In this document: piece after piece, positions 1-40,827 of the stretch
Layout: each line of letters starts with the position of its first letter
How positions within the stretch are numbered: the first letter of the stretch is position 1
From: Pseudorasbora parva
Lineage: Eukaryota; Chordata; Actinopteri; Cypriniformes; Gobionidae
Direction of reading: 5' to 3'
Length of the DNA: 64,000 nt
NCBI RefSeq assembly: GCF_024679245.1
Contig: NC_090180.1
Location: 9,506,007 to 9,570,006, forward strand
Notes under the pieces: generated by a model
Seen by the model: only the letters and a program-made list of their open reading frames with translations
Told to the model about the DNA's origin: nothing
Databases searched by the model: none
Translations under genes and position numbers: made by a program

Positions 1-19
1 TACAAAACATCTTTCCAAC

Positions 20-27044
<27,025 letters not shown>

Positions 27045-28083
27045 GATGTCGGTATATTCGTCTTCGTTATGCCCACAGTTATCAAATCCTCATCGATGGT
27101 ACACCGCAGCATTGCGACGAGTAAACGCAGTGAGGTCTATAATGTCATTCCCAGACGAACTCCATGTCGACACAGACTCCATTGCATGTAGTGCGGGGGA
27201 GTAGACAGAAAGCGCCTTTAGGTACAGCAGCGATGCCATCATCGCGTTATTTTCTCACAAGTGACACATTGCCACATTGGTTTGGAAAATGCCATCCTGA
27301 TTATACTCAAGCCCTGTCACTGCGAAACGGATGCTGCTCACAGGTTTAAAGGTATAGAAACACAACTGTAACGATTGCAAGTTTAGAGAAACAATAAAAG
27401 AAATGCGGGTGTGCGGAGTGGAGGAAGTTGTCATAGAGTCTGACTGAAAGAAGCACGAAAGGGGTCATGGTGGGGTTTGAACGTCACCGTGCCGGGCAAC
27501 TGAACCCGCCTTCTTTCACTTTACATGCAAAGAGTGTCCCATACTGGTAAGCCTGTGTAATAGGCTATATTGTTGGGGGTATATTGATGCCAAACGTCCC
27601 AAACTTTTAAAAAAGATGTTAATCCCAATGATGTAATTTCTATAATGCTGTATAAATGTAAATATAGGCTAAATGTATTCAATAGATTACATTATTCTAC
27701 TATAAATAGGCCACATAGGAAATAAAAAAAACATGTTGCAGATAATAATAATGAACTAATTTCCTTTTGTTTCTGACAAATTAATAATAATACTTAAAAC
27801 ATAGAAAACCACATCATTTGATCTCACTGCCCTTATATATTTTGACTACATATTTTCTGGTGGGAAATTAATACAATATAGATACTAGAAATAAAAAAAA
27901 ATAAACAACACATATAATTAGTTAATTATGAAAAGACTTTTTCAGACCTATAATTTTTTTATATATGAATACAAATAGAAATCTCAAAAAGGAAGGAAAT
28001 AAAATAACAAAAATAAACAAAAATGTTACTGAAAACATTAAATTATAGTGACAAAAAGTTATATTAAAGAAGACTATACTCAC

Positions 28084-28115
28084 ATATTTCCTCTCCGTGG
28101 AAGGCTTAGTTCCTT
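28084..28115 (-). CDS. mast3: mast3 small alternative exon 2, KELSLPRRG
   Basis: This 32-base exon lies between a CTTTCCAG acceptor and a GTGAGT donor on the minus strand and encodes KELSLPRRGN plus two bases. It enters in phase 0 and leaves in phase 2, the same exit phase as the first exon at 27044-26962. Either one can therefore splice to the exon at 25220. The peptide is the conserved MAST3 N-terminal block. It is too short to be found by ORF length. Confidence 0.86.
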
Positions 28116-28487
28116 CTGGAAAGTAATAAATATTGCGTTATAGACTATAGGTCATGTGTAACACATAATACATTGTTGCAGACAGCAGTGGCCTGGGCTT
28201 TATTAATATTAATATTATTTAGCAAAGCATCAACCAAGTGTATTTTATTGGAATAACCAATATTGGATTTCATGAAAATACAAAGTCTGAGTAAGAGGAG
28301 CCTTAGATTTCAAAATAATCAAATATGATCATACATGACAATAGTCATATAATGACATTTAAAACCACTGATCTTTGTGACATTGCCTTAATTAATTCTT
28401 AGCGAAAGTTTTAAACCAGAAATTAAGATCAAATTAAGAAATCAAGATTTGTCTTATACAGAGAAAGCATTCCTGTTTATAGAGTTT

Positions 28488-29267
28488 AAAGGGTTAGTTC
28501 AACTAAAAATTAAAATTCTGTAATTAATTACTTACCCTCAAGTCGTTCGACACTCGTAAGACCTCCGTTCATCTTCGGAAAACAAATTAAGATATTTGTG
28601 TTGAAATGCGATGGCTCAAAAAGGCCTTAATTGACACCAATGTCATTTCCACTCTTAAAACCCATAAAAGGTAAAGAACGTTGTTAAAATCTCACTACGC
28701 TACAGTGACTCTAACTGTATGAAGTAACAAGAGTAGTCTTTGTGCGCAAAAAAAAACAACAACAACGAAATAACTTGTATAGTGATGGCCAATTTCAAAA
28801 CACTGCTTCATGAAGCTATGAATCAGTGTATCGAATCAGTGGTTCAGATCGAATCGCCAAAGTCACGTGATTTCAGCAGTTTGTTGGTTTGACACACGTA
28901 TCCTAATCCGAATCCTGAATCGATACGCTGATTGATTAAGCTCTGAAGCTTCAGGAATTAAGCCGTGTTTTGAAATCGGCAATCCCTAGCCTATATAAGT
29001 CGTTATTTAGTTCGTTTTTTGCGCACAAAAACTATTCTCATCGCTTCATAAAATTACTTTAGTGAGACAGGCTTTTTAATGACGTCTCTAGTGCCTTTTA
29101 TGGGTCTTAAGAGAGGAAATGTCATTCCTGCCAATGGAGGCCTTTCTGAGCCATTTGATTTTAATGAAAATATCTTAATTTGTGTTCCGAAGATTTCTGA
29201 CAGGTCTGGAACGGCATGAGGGCGAGTGATTAATGAAAAAAAAATTTTTTTTGGGGTGAACCCTTTA
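28488..29267. mobile_element. second copy of the GGGTTAGTTCA MITE family
   Basis: The left end AAAGGGTTAGTTCAACTAAA and right end TTGGGGTGAACCCTTT are diverged inverted repeats. The interior matches 20356-21055 in CCTCCGTTCATCTTCGGAAA and ATTTCAGCAGTTTG words. It is more degraded than the other copy. Confidence 0.7.
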
Positions 29268-30518
29268 ACAGCCTCAGTCTAAACTGTTGCTTCCCACATA
29301 AATGCTACACAGCTAAAAAAAAAAATAGAGCAATTTTGTTTTTGCATTTCTAGATATAATAGTGTTTTAGTATTTTCACTGGCTCTTGATTTAATGCTTA
29401 TAAAACTTTATGGCCTTAAATCATAATTATTTTAATCAAATTATGCTATGACCTCACAAAATTCCTTGTTAATAGCAAACTTCCAGGCAAATTCTGAAAA
29501 GTGAAGCTTTTCAATGTCTCATTTTCCCTTTTTAGCTGGAGAATCACTGTCTGTGGGCTCAATGCCACTAAATATTTGGGTGGACATCTGAAGACAGTCA
29601 GGATGTACGAGGCCAAATGAATACTTCATTAGCTGGAGCGTATAATCCTAGAACTCATAAAAGAGTTCTGTTTATGCATGGTACAAAAGTTCTCTTAAAA
29701 AGTTTAAGTGCTTATTTGGAGACATATGTCAACCCTTACTTTCTTCTTCAGCTCCATTACAAATAATGCTCAGGTCAAAAGCCAAACCATTTCCATAAAA
29801 CTATTTGTGATGCTGGAATGATTATTGCATCAATAATGATTGAGATCCAGAACTCAGTCTTATGGACTGCTTTTTTGGATATAAATTTGTCAGTCCTCAG
29901 AAGTATGAGCTGTTTGTGTCAGCTCCTTTTTTTGTTTTATAGGGCTGTCGTGTTTCAAGGGGACTATCAATGTAGTGTATTTTGTCGCTTTGAATGGGTG
30001 TCTTGTAAAAGACCAATAACAAAGGTTGTCTTGTTCATTCTGCGATAGTTTTGTGCCTTTCCCCAAGGATATTATATATGTATATAGATGTATGTTTTAT
30101 ATACAGGAAGTGTATGTAAGAGTGTGGCCAAAACTGGTACTGCAGGTGTATCCCCTCTCCCCTCCCCCCTGACTCAAGGTTGCCAGATAGGCTGCAGGAT
30201 CAATAGGAACGTTTGGAGCTGCAGCTGTGGTAACTAGAGCAGATCTGGCAACCCAGATGCCGAAACACTACTGACTTTGTGATTGGTAGATAGGTGGAGG
30301 GCAGAGCTTCAGGCCAAAACACAACATGCCAACATCAACATCAGTTGAGGGCTGCAACAACAACTTTTAAATAAATGACAATATCCTGCCCGGACTACTG
30401 TTTTGAGTGATATGAGTATTTGAAATTAACATGATTTCTTAATGTCTAGTGACATATCAGGGCCTTATTATTATAATTGAAATACATTTCTTACATATAG
30501 TTCCTTTAACTATTTATA

Positions 30519-30521
<3 letters not shown>

Positions 30522-30599
<78 letters not shown>
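30522..30599. repeat. (TA)n microsatellite, about 78 bases
   Basis: A pure alternating TA run in the 7.3 kb alternative mast3 intron. It is self-complementary, and the Ile-Tyr open frame across it is not coding. Confidence 0.97.
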
Positions 30600-30603
<4 letters not shown>

Positions 30604-31039
30604 TGAGTTTATTATTTATGATGATAATCATTATATCACGATTAAATAATACATAAGCATTTAAAGGCTACATGCTGTTTAAAAGTAAACATTGTTCATA
30701 CAAAAGATCAAGTGAGAAATAAGCTAGGCATAATAATTTGTATTATCATTAGTAGCTTATTATTATTACACATAGCTAAATCTACTATACAACAGAACAT
30801 AATATATTTCTGTCAATTTCTTAATTTTTTTTCAATTTCTTTAAAAAAATTCTTTAAACCAAACTTTTAATTTGACGGGTTGCCATAAGTGTCTGTGTTA
30901 ATGATATGACAATATCATGTTTTTTCAAATAAAACAGTAAATTCTCATGAAGTGACGGTTTATGCATTCATATCCTCATCATAAAGTGACACGGTAGAAG
31001 CTAAAAAGACAGCGAGTGTCACGCGTGTGTGGGCATATA

Positions 31040-31041
<2 letters not shown>

Positions 31042-31075
<34 letters not shown>
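31042..31075. repeat. (TG)n microsatellite, short
   Basis: About 17 TG units followed by GCGCGAGAGAG. It lies in the alternative mast3 intron. Confidence 0.95.
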
Positions 31076-31079
<4 letters not shown>

Positions 31080-32201
31080 AGAGAGCTGCAAACGAAACTG
31101 CGCATCTGTGCATCATTCACACAGAGACACAGAACATGCAGGAGTAATATTGAAATAGTATTTTGCAGTTTAATATTCATAGACACTAGTATATATTTGT
31201 TTAAAGTCAAGCCCTGGACATAGATAAACACGGAAGCGACTGAACAGCTGCGGGTACCGAATATACTCTGGAGTCGGTATTACCAGTTCTACAGAAATGC
31301 TGGTATCCTTTTTTTAAATTTCAGTACCGACTTCACTACTTGTGTACTTGTACTTGTGACATCCCTACTCGGTACTTGTCACATTCTTACTCAGTACTTT
31401 GCTGCATCCATCTTTTCCTCGATCCTAACTAGTCTCCCAGTTCCTGTTGCTGAAAAACACCCCCACAGCATGATGCTGCCACCACCATGCTTTACTGTAG
31501 GGATGGTATTGGCCAGGTGATGAGCAGTGCCTGGTTTCCTCCAGATATGACACTTGTCATTCAGGCCAAAGAGAAGGGGAATATTAGAATATTTAATCAG
31601 TAATTAATATTCGGAAACTAAGAATACTATTCGAATTATTCTGTGTTGATTTGCTGTCTGTAAATGCTGTGAATCCATGATGCACTCTAAATCTTACAGT
31701 TATAACTAAATCCACAGGGTGGCGCGGTTAATAAGTTGAGTGTATTTGATCACATAATGTCGTTGTTGCCTCGCGATGTTTGGAATTACTTAGATGAAAA
31801 TAGAAATTAAGCTTATAAAATGTTACTTTTGATAAAATTAATGAATGAAACTGAGTTATAATATCACCACCACAACAAGAATCTTTCACGCTGCTTTGAG
31901 CTTATAGTGCTTTTGTTATTTACCTATATTTTTTTTGTTTACACATACTGTTTAATGTTTTAAACGTAAGCGTGTTGTGTACATTGCCAAATCGCAGTTT
32001 GGCCGGGCTGTCAGCTCTAGGAAGAGACCTGGGGGTTTACAAATTTCTTCCATTTACAGATGTTGGAGGCCACTGTGCTCATTGGAACCTTCAATGCATC
32101 AGAAACGTTTCTGTCCCCTTCCCCATATCTGTGCCTCAATACAATCTTGTCTCGGTGTGGACTATAGAGAATTCCTTTGACTTGGTTTGTGCTCTGACAT
32201 G

Positions 32202-32388
32202 TGTAACAGAGGCCAGCTAGTAATTGCTGTGCGAGTAAACCTCACTTCTCTGATCACAAGAGACACTCTAGCAACTGACATTAGAGGCTGCAGTCTTTAG
32301 CCTCCTTATTAGACGGTCCGACTCTCATGCCGGCGGACACGGTTTCGAGTCCTGCTTGGAGCGGGCAGTTCGAACAGGTGGGGTTACA
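32202..32388. mobile_element. 187-base TGTAAC...GTTACA insert with tRNA-like core
   Basis: It starts TGTAAC, ends GTTACA and is flanked by CATG on both sides (32198-32201 and 32389-32392). Inside, TTAGCCTCCTTATTAGACGG and GGTTTCGAGTCCTGC near 32297-32355 resemble the D-arm and the T-arm/B-box of a tRNA. It could be a MITE that carries a tRNA-derived SINE piece. No complete tRNA cloverleaf was seen. Confidence 0.5.
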
Positions 32389-32555
32389 CATGCACATGTT
32401 AACTGAGGGACCTTATATAGACAGGTGTCTGCCTTTCCTAATCATGTCCAGTCAACTTAATTTACCACAGGTGGACTCCAATCAAGTTATAGAAACATCT
32501 CAAGGATGATCAGTGGAAACAGGATGCACTTGAGCTCAATTTTGAGTGTTATGGC

Positions 32556-33149
32556 CATAGACCGTAAAAAATATGGACGACGCGTCATCATCCGTTCCCG
32601 CAGAGCAGAGTTAAAGCTTTCAGACGGCCTGCACGGCGCTGAAATCTCGGGACCAGAGTTGCGCAGTAGAGCGCAGGAAGTAGAGCAGGAAGTACAGTCG
32701 CAATATCAAAAGCCCGCCCACATTCTCACAGATGCAGAACAATGAATTATGATGGTGTGAAATGTAGCAATTAAAGCTAAAGCTCCGATATGCTCCCAAA
32801 AATCCCGAAAAAAGTCCATTAGTGCCTCAGTGATGACTTCACTCAGAGAAGCCGTCAGTCTCAGCTGTCAATCATTAAGTGACCCCCCCCCCCTTTTTTA
32901 TAGCATCAAATAACTAACTAAAACTAAACTTATTTTAAAAACGAACACTTGAAATGAAATCATCGTGATGGTAACTGCCTTCAATGACATAAACTAACTT
33001 TGGGGAAAAAATATTTGAAGTGTAATTTTATTGTTTAGTTTGCCTCGCGTCCATTAGAAAACACAGAGGGGCGGCTATACTGGGACTGGTCACCGGGGGG
33101 CGATCGAGGCGCGGAGGCTTCAGTTTCTGAAAGGAATGCTGCAGGCTTG
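32556..33149. mobile_element. 594-base insert with 8-bp target duplication
   Basis: The Tc1 sequence is interrupted between two copies of GTTATGGC (32548-32555 and 33150-33157). Removing the block restores the expected Tc1 word order around TGAGTGTTATGGCAAAGGC. The insert begins CATAGACCGTAAAAAATATG and ends GGAATGCTGCAGGCTTG. No clear TIR or coding region is seen. The 8-base duplication suggests hAT-type mobilisation. Confidence 0.65.
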
Positions 33150-33949
33150 GTTATGGCAAAGGCTGTGAATACTTACGTAGATGTGATTTTTATTTTATTT
33201 TTTAATACATTTGCAAATATTTTAAACAAACTTTTCTCACAGAATCATTATGGGGTATTGTTTGTAGAATTGAGGAATTTTTTTTTAAATTTAATATATT
33301 TTGGAATAAGGCTTTAACATAAAATGTGGAAAAGTGAAGCGCTGTGAACAGCCTACTTTCCGGATGCACTGTACGCTACTCTTTCTGTTTTACAAAAATA
33401 AACAATATATCTTTATATCTTTCACAGCACTCACTGCCAAAGTAAAGCTCAAGCTTGGGAAGTCAACAAATGTATGTACTGATATTACACATTAGGTGTC
33501 TTTTTTGAAAATAAAACTTTAAAACATAATTCCATTGCTGCGTCTTCTGTCAAAACATGTAACCTTTGTGTCACTATGTTTTACACACCTATGTGCATGC
33601 AGTTGTGGATGATGCAACAGTGAGAAACAGAAATTCAGGTTTACTTCTAAATAACAGGTTAGACATGATGTGTAGACAGAACATCAGAAAGGCATTTCAC
33701 TTAAAACGTACTACAGGTCATGTTGTGTAACTGGGGTGAGCTGAAACACTACTACAAAACTGATTAAACATTTGTTTAATTAACCATTTAAAAATTAACT
33801 ACAGAACAATCACAATCATACAGAACATGACCACCATCCTCCTGAGGTGAAAAAGTTGCAATTCTCTGTAGGCCTATAGAAAAATAAAAGATTTATAAAG
33901 AGAAAAAAACAACAATAATGAGGTAAAAACAAAAAAACAAATTATATCT

Positions 33950-34790
33950 AATCTTCTAATAACGAAGGCAGCAAGACAAAATTTTGTCCTCAAAGTTGAT
34001 ATGTTAGAAGCAGAGGAAATTGGTGTAAAGGATTTGAGCGAGTTTGGCAAGGGCCAAATTGTTGAATTTGGGAATGGCTGAGAGTATCTCCAAAACTGCT
34101 CTTGTGGGGTGTTTCCGGTCTGCAGTGGTCAGTGGTAGAAGGAAGGAATAGTGGTGAACCGGTGACAGGGTGGTCCGATCAAACATACAAGCTACTGTAG
34201 CTCAAATTACTCAAGAAGTTAATGCTGGTTCTGAAAGAAAGGTGTCAGAAAACACAGTGGATCAAAGTTTGTTGCGTATGGGCCTTTATACCCAGGCCGA
34301 AAGCGCCAACAGTAAGCATCAGAACTGGACCACGGAGCAATGGAAGGTGGCCTGGTCTGATGAATCACATTTTCTTTTACATCAAGCCAGATAGCCAGGT
34401 GCGTGTGTGTTGCTTACCTGGAGAACACATGGCACCAGGATGCACTATGGGAAGAAGGCAAGCCGGCTGAGACAGTGTCATGCTTTGGGCAATGTTCTGC
34501 TGGGAAACCTTGGGTCCTGCCATCCATGTGGATGTTACTTTGACACGCACCACCTACCTAAGCATTGTTGCAGACCATGTACACCCTTTCATGGAAACAG
34601 TATTCCATGGTGGCTGTGGCCTCTTTCAGCAGGATAATGTGCCCTGCCACAGAGCAAAAACAGTTCACGAATGGAGGAAAGTTTTAGGTGTTGACCTGGC
34701 CTCCAAATTCCCCAGATCTCAATCCAATCGAGCATCTGTAGGATGTGTTGAACAAACAAGTCCGATCTATGAAGGTACCGCTTTGCAATT
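33950..34790 (+). pseudogene. Tc1-like transposase remnant
   Basis: Plus-strand fragments in shifting frames include QNWTTEQWKVAWSDESHF (34318-34372), AIHVDVTLTRTTYLS and FQQDNVPCHRAKTVHEW (34620-34680). These are the catalytic-core blocks of Tc1/mariner DDE transposases, the last around the second Asp. Frame breaks at about 34394 and 34470 make it non-functional. Another copy of the same family lies inverted at 62590-63545. Confidence 0.8.
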
Positions 34791-35405
34791 TAAAGTAGGC
34801 CTACTTAAAGGATCTGCTACTAACATCTGGGAGCAAAAATCTTGTTTTTTTTTCTTTTTTTTTTTTTTTACAGTTGTAAAAACTGTTGCAAATATATCAC
34901 AAAACTTTGAAAATCCATAGCCTATACATTATTTTATTAGGAGTTTCGTGGAAAAAGGGAGGTCTTTCCAACATAAACAGATCGAAGCAAAACAAATCCA
35001 GTAATCACCATGGCAACTGCTGATGAAACGTGTCGACTTCACTGGTTTTAAAAACCAATGTGCATAAAATCAACAGCTGTTTTTTTCCCCCCCAATGTCG
35101 CTAATATATAATATATATATTCTATAATTACCAAATATGTACTCAAAAACCCGTTTATTTCCAACACTCGCCGCGTCCAATCAAACCATTTCAAATACAT
35201 GAGATTCTGTTCAATTTTGTAACGTTAGCGGATGCGAAACGCGTGATAGGCTATAGCTAAATGAGCGACTAAATGCACCGTCCGCGTTAAAAAATAAATA
35301 AAAACATTCTGATACAGATAAACCACTAGATTTATGTTGTTAAATAGAGATATCATAACATATTCGAAATAAAAATAATAGCCTACTGTCTTTAAGCACT
35401 CTTAC

Positions 35406-35444
35406 CTGGAGACCACGCCGCCTCAGTATATTTGGCTCATCCAT
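35406..35444 (-). CDS. mast3: mast3 alternative first coding exon (long-range start)
   Basis: The minus strand reads ATG plus 12 codons, MDEPNILRRRGLQ, followed directly by a GTAAGA donor. As I recall it, human MAST3 begins MDESSLLRRRGLQKELSLPRRGR, so this matches its first exon. It ends in phase 0 and joins in frame to the 32-base exon at 28115-28084 (KELSLPRRG). The implied intron is about 7.3 kb and full of repeats. The promoter would lie just above 35444. That transcripts use it is inferred from sequence only. Confidence 0.85.
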
Positions 35445-38067
35445 TATGAATAAATTTTGTAGGATTCCTATGGTTAATTTAAGCCATCCCGTTGCGAGAA
35501 ATGTCTTTTATTCATGATATATGTAGTCACCCAGTCCATCCCTGAAACAGTAAGCACTGTCACCTGACTAGAGGATGAGAGTGTCTGCGAGGAACCAATC
35601 AAAACACGAATCTGAAGTACAATCAGGCGGTAGCGACACGAATCAGGTTGTTGTTCTGAGTAGCTTCTTGAAGTGCTGTCTTTCATATTAATTTAGGCAA
35701 TGTAGACGGTAGTTAATTTAAAGAAAAAATCTTAACCAAAATGTATCTGTGAAGCGATTTTTACTGTGTACTAATGCGTCAAATGAATAGCCGAATACAT
35801 GATTGTTTATTAGCCTAGTTGAATTTTCCTTTAGCTTAGCAGATAAATTATTCTATCTGGTACCCTTAAGGTTAAAAATGTTAATATATGCTGGAATTGA
35901 ATGTCAATTTTGTAATCTAATTTTGATATTGATGTTTAGCTACGAGGAAAAACAAAACAAAAAACATATAGGCCTATTTCACCAAGGATTTAATTAGGCT
36001 ATCAGAATAGGCTACTGGGAACACCCAAGATATTGATGAATGAACCCACATATGAGCATCATGAGAGCACTTTGGGATGTGAGTATATATTGTATTTAAC
36101 TCTTTGTCTTTTGCTAAATGTGAAAACCTTAGATATATGAAAAAACAGTTTGGTTTTGCTGATTAAACATTCCCATTTTCAAAAGTATACTGGAATAATT
36201 TGGGCAGTATAGGCTGGCACTGCAGTCATGTGGGATATTGTCTCCTGATTAATTATTGTCTGTCTCCAAGTGGCACCACGATGCTTTGATGTAACAATGG
36301 AACATTGATTGAAAAACATCACAGCACTGCATGAGTCACACTTTGTCCCTGTCTGCTCTCTTTTTATGCACAGAACACAATCTTTAAAATACCTTTACCA
36401 TGTGAATTATCAGTTGTTTTTAATATCCAAATGTTTGAGTGCACATTGTGCATGTTTATTTTTTAAATTAGTGATTATAGTTTCCTTTAGTCATTCTTTT
36501 TTCATTTATGTATGTATTTATTTATTTATTTTCTCTGCAGTTAGCCTACTAGTTGTGGTAAATCAAGATGAGTGTGGTCTTTACAGTCCACTGCTTTTTG
36601 TCCTTTTCTATTACTGTGTGCGCCTGATGCACTGCGTTTCTGGAACAAAGGCAGGATCATTTGTGCTTGTTAGAGTTGTTTGAGCATGACAATGATTATT
36701 ATATCCAGCTTTTGAGGCTGATCTTTTCCCTGATGTCTTCCCCGTTCGTTAATTAATTTTAGTTTTTAGATTCTCATTGATTTTAGGATTTTTTGTGAGC
36801 TTTGACTTTCTGCTGTGATTCAGTTTTTTTTTAAAGTTTTTTTTATTAAGCTTCAGTAGCCTACTTTTTGTTAGGTTATATGTGACTTACATTGTCTTTC
36901 TATTTATATTGACTTATATATTATATATTATATATTATATACTATATAACAATTATTTTCTTTTAAAATATCCCATCCCCCCCAAAATATTTAACGTTTA
37001 AAAAAAAAATCAATGCCACTAGCTTTTTTTCTTCTGTTTTTGTTATTTTCAATAGTAACCACTAGAGGGAGTCATCTATCTATATTCATCTTCAGAAAGC
37101 ACATGTTTGACACCAAAAATTGGGAGACTGCTCTTAAAAAAAAAAAAAAAATCATCCTGGAGATGGTCATTCTTGCTTATATGCGTATCCTTATATATCA
37201 TAATGTATGTCCCAAAGAGGAACAGATGGACAAACATTATTACTACTTTTTAAATAGTACTTTTGATAGAATTAACCAGTAACGCTTAGCATTGTGAACA
37301 CACAGCTGCTCTATATGGGTGTCTTATGATGCAATTCTGCTTTAGAATATCATCACAGTAGCCTCACTGACATGGATTATCACAGATTACAGTAAAGTCT
37401 TGTTTTATCTGTGATCTAAATGTGGCGATGTCTCTTAATGTAGTTTGCAAAATTATGTCATACTTTGTAAGTGTGTATTGTTGTAATTTAGTTGTAAAAT
37501 AACTGGATGAACTTGACAACAGCGCACATTTTAAACACTCAAACGTGCCCTTTAACCCGTTGCAATGGCAACAGATGTAACACCAAGAGTGTTAGATGCA
37601 CTTTCAGAGAGGGGGGCTGAAAAATCTATATAGGCTATATTTAGGATAATAAATGTCATTTGTCTGGTGTAACAACTGTGTTTCTTAAAAAAATAAATAA
37701 TTGTGGGTGTGTATTGTGTTTATGACAACCTTCCTTCGTCTTTTAAATACAGTTGTTGTTTTGTTTGGCTCAAATAGTGCTCCATTACTCAATGTGGTAC
37801 GTTTGGCATTCTGACAGCACGAACGCCACACTGTTTGTTTGAAACGTACCTAAAAACCTTTCACACACTTTTTACCTTAGAAGAGTCATCTGAGCATGTG
37901 ACATGCAACATGTGACAAATAGGCTAAGCTTAGACATTTATGCAAATTATTCAACCTTTTTTCTGGTTTGTTTAGATCTGTCTTGCTTTATTTTACTACC
38001 ATATGTGAGTTTTGTTCTACTGCCGTCTATCGTTCCACATGTAATCAAGTTTGTGTCCTACATGAAA

Positions 38068-38172
<105 letters not shown>

Positions 38173-38427
38173 CTGCTTGTTTTTGTGACATATCAGGACA
38201 CAAATGTGTATAATGCACAGCTATTACAGAAGAAGGTGAAATATGAGGACATTACCCATGTCCCCATTTTTCAAAATGCTTATAAATCATACAGGATGAG
38301 TTTTTTTGAAAATGTAAAAATGCAGAATGTTTCCTGTGATGGGTAGTTTTAGAAGCGGGGGCAGTATAGCGGAATACGGTTTGTACAAAATAAAAACCAT
38401 TGCGCCTATGGAATGTCCCCACAATTC

Positions 38428-38433
<6 letters not shown>

Positions 38434-38493
<60 letters not shown>
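38434..38493. repeat. (GT)n microsatellite near the gdf15 promoter
   Basis: About 30 GT units, about 165 bases before the TATA box of gdf15. Confidence 0.97.
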
Positions 38494-38558
38494 AAGTCCA
38501 AAGTTCAGGAAAAAATTTCACTTTGGGGTGACTGCATTATTCTAAAGTCATATTGGCA

Positions 38559-38567
38559 TGATGTCAT
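38559..38567 (+). promoter_or_regulatory. candidate ATF/CRE-like site of gdf15
   Basis: TGATGTCAT lies about 90 bases before the TATA box. Mammalian GDF15 is induced through ATF4/CHOP sites. This is only a sequence match to a short, common motif, so function is speculative. Confidence 0.3.
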
Positions 38568-38656
38568 TGTCTAGGGTAGGGAATGGCTACTTTACGTGTA
38601 GTTTCTATGTGGGTGTAGATGAGCAATCCTCTCCGGTGAGGCGTGGCCTGTACCTG

Positions 38657-38665
38657 TATAAATTA
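38657..38665 (+). promoter_or_regulatory. gdf15: TATA box of gdf15
   Basis: TATAAATTA lies 77 bases before the ATG at 38734. Initiation about 30 bases downstream would give a 5' UTR of about 45 bases. This spacing and the absence of any other upstream ATG in that stretch support it. Confidence 0.65.
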
Positions 38666-38733
38666 AAGCATGTCTGGAATGTCATTCATTGCACTGACCA
38701 ACACAAAGACAGCACAAACCAAAAGAACTTGCC

Positions 38734-40481
<1,748 letters not shown>

Positions 40482-40821
40482 GCAACATTGGCACATGTTT
40501 TTAAAGGACACTGATTATTTGACTGAACATTAAACTTTTAATAGAGAAGATGAAAAGAAGCCGAAATATCCAGCCAATTAAACGTTCTCACACACATTTG
40601 GTTACGTTGCTCAGGTGTGTAAAATAGTTTGGCTTCTTTTGAAACCAGATGCCTGCTTTCCTGCATACACTGCCATGTTGACTGTATTTTCACATGATTG
40701 GCATACTGGAATATCAAGTTATTTATTTTAATTTATTTGAAAAGTTTTGTACCTTTTTTTATTAGTTTGTTACTGTGTTACGAATGAATCAAGTTACCTT
40801 TTGTATTTTTGAAAGAATGTT

Positions 40822-40827
40822 AATAAA
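40822..40827 (+). terminator. gdf15: gdf15 poly(A) signal
   Basis: AATAAA lies 341 bases after the stop. A second AATAAA lies near 40891 and could serve a longer transcript. Confidence 0.6.

Larger units (their letters stand above)
31390..33372 (-). mobile_element. decayed Tc1-like transposon carrying two further insertions
   Basis: On the minus strand at 31570-31395 the sequence encodes transposase-like pieces ([12 protein letters not shown] region, [18 protein letters not shown] DDE block), out of frame in places. Downstream, plus-strand words GACAGGTGTCTGCCTTTCC, GATGATCAGTGGAAACAGGA and GGCTGTGAATACTTACG occur in the order seen in common fish Tc1 copies. The terminal repeat CTTTCCGGATGCACTGTA ends at about 33372. 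The other end is truncated. Two foreign blocks interrupt it (32202-32388 and 32556-33149), and 31580-31970 also looks foreign. Confidence 0.7.

Noticed and set aside
32290..32356. Possible tRNA gene
   Set aside because: B-box-like and D-arm-like words are present, but no full acceptor stem or cloverleaf could be formed and it lies inside a small mobile insert.
36309..36683. 124-codon open frame in the mast3-gdf15 spacer
   Set aside because: It is Phe/Ile/Val-rich from AT-rich DNA, with no domain and no nearby promoter or splice support.
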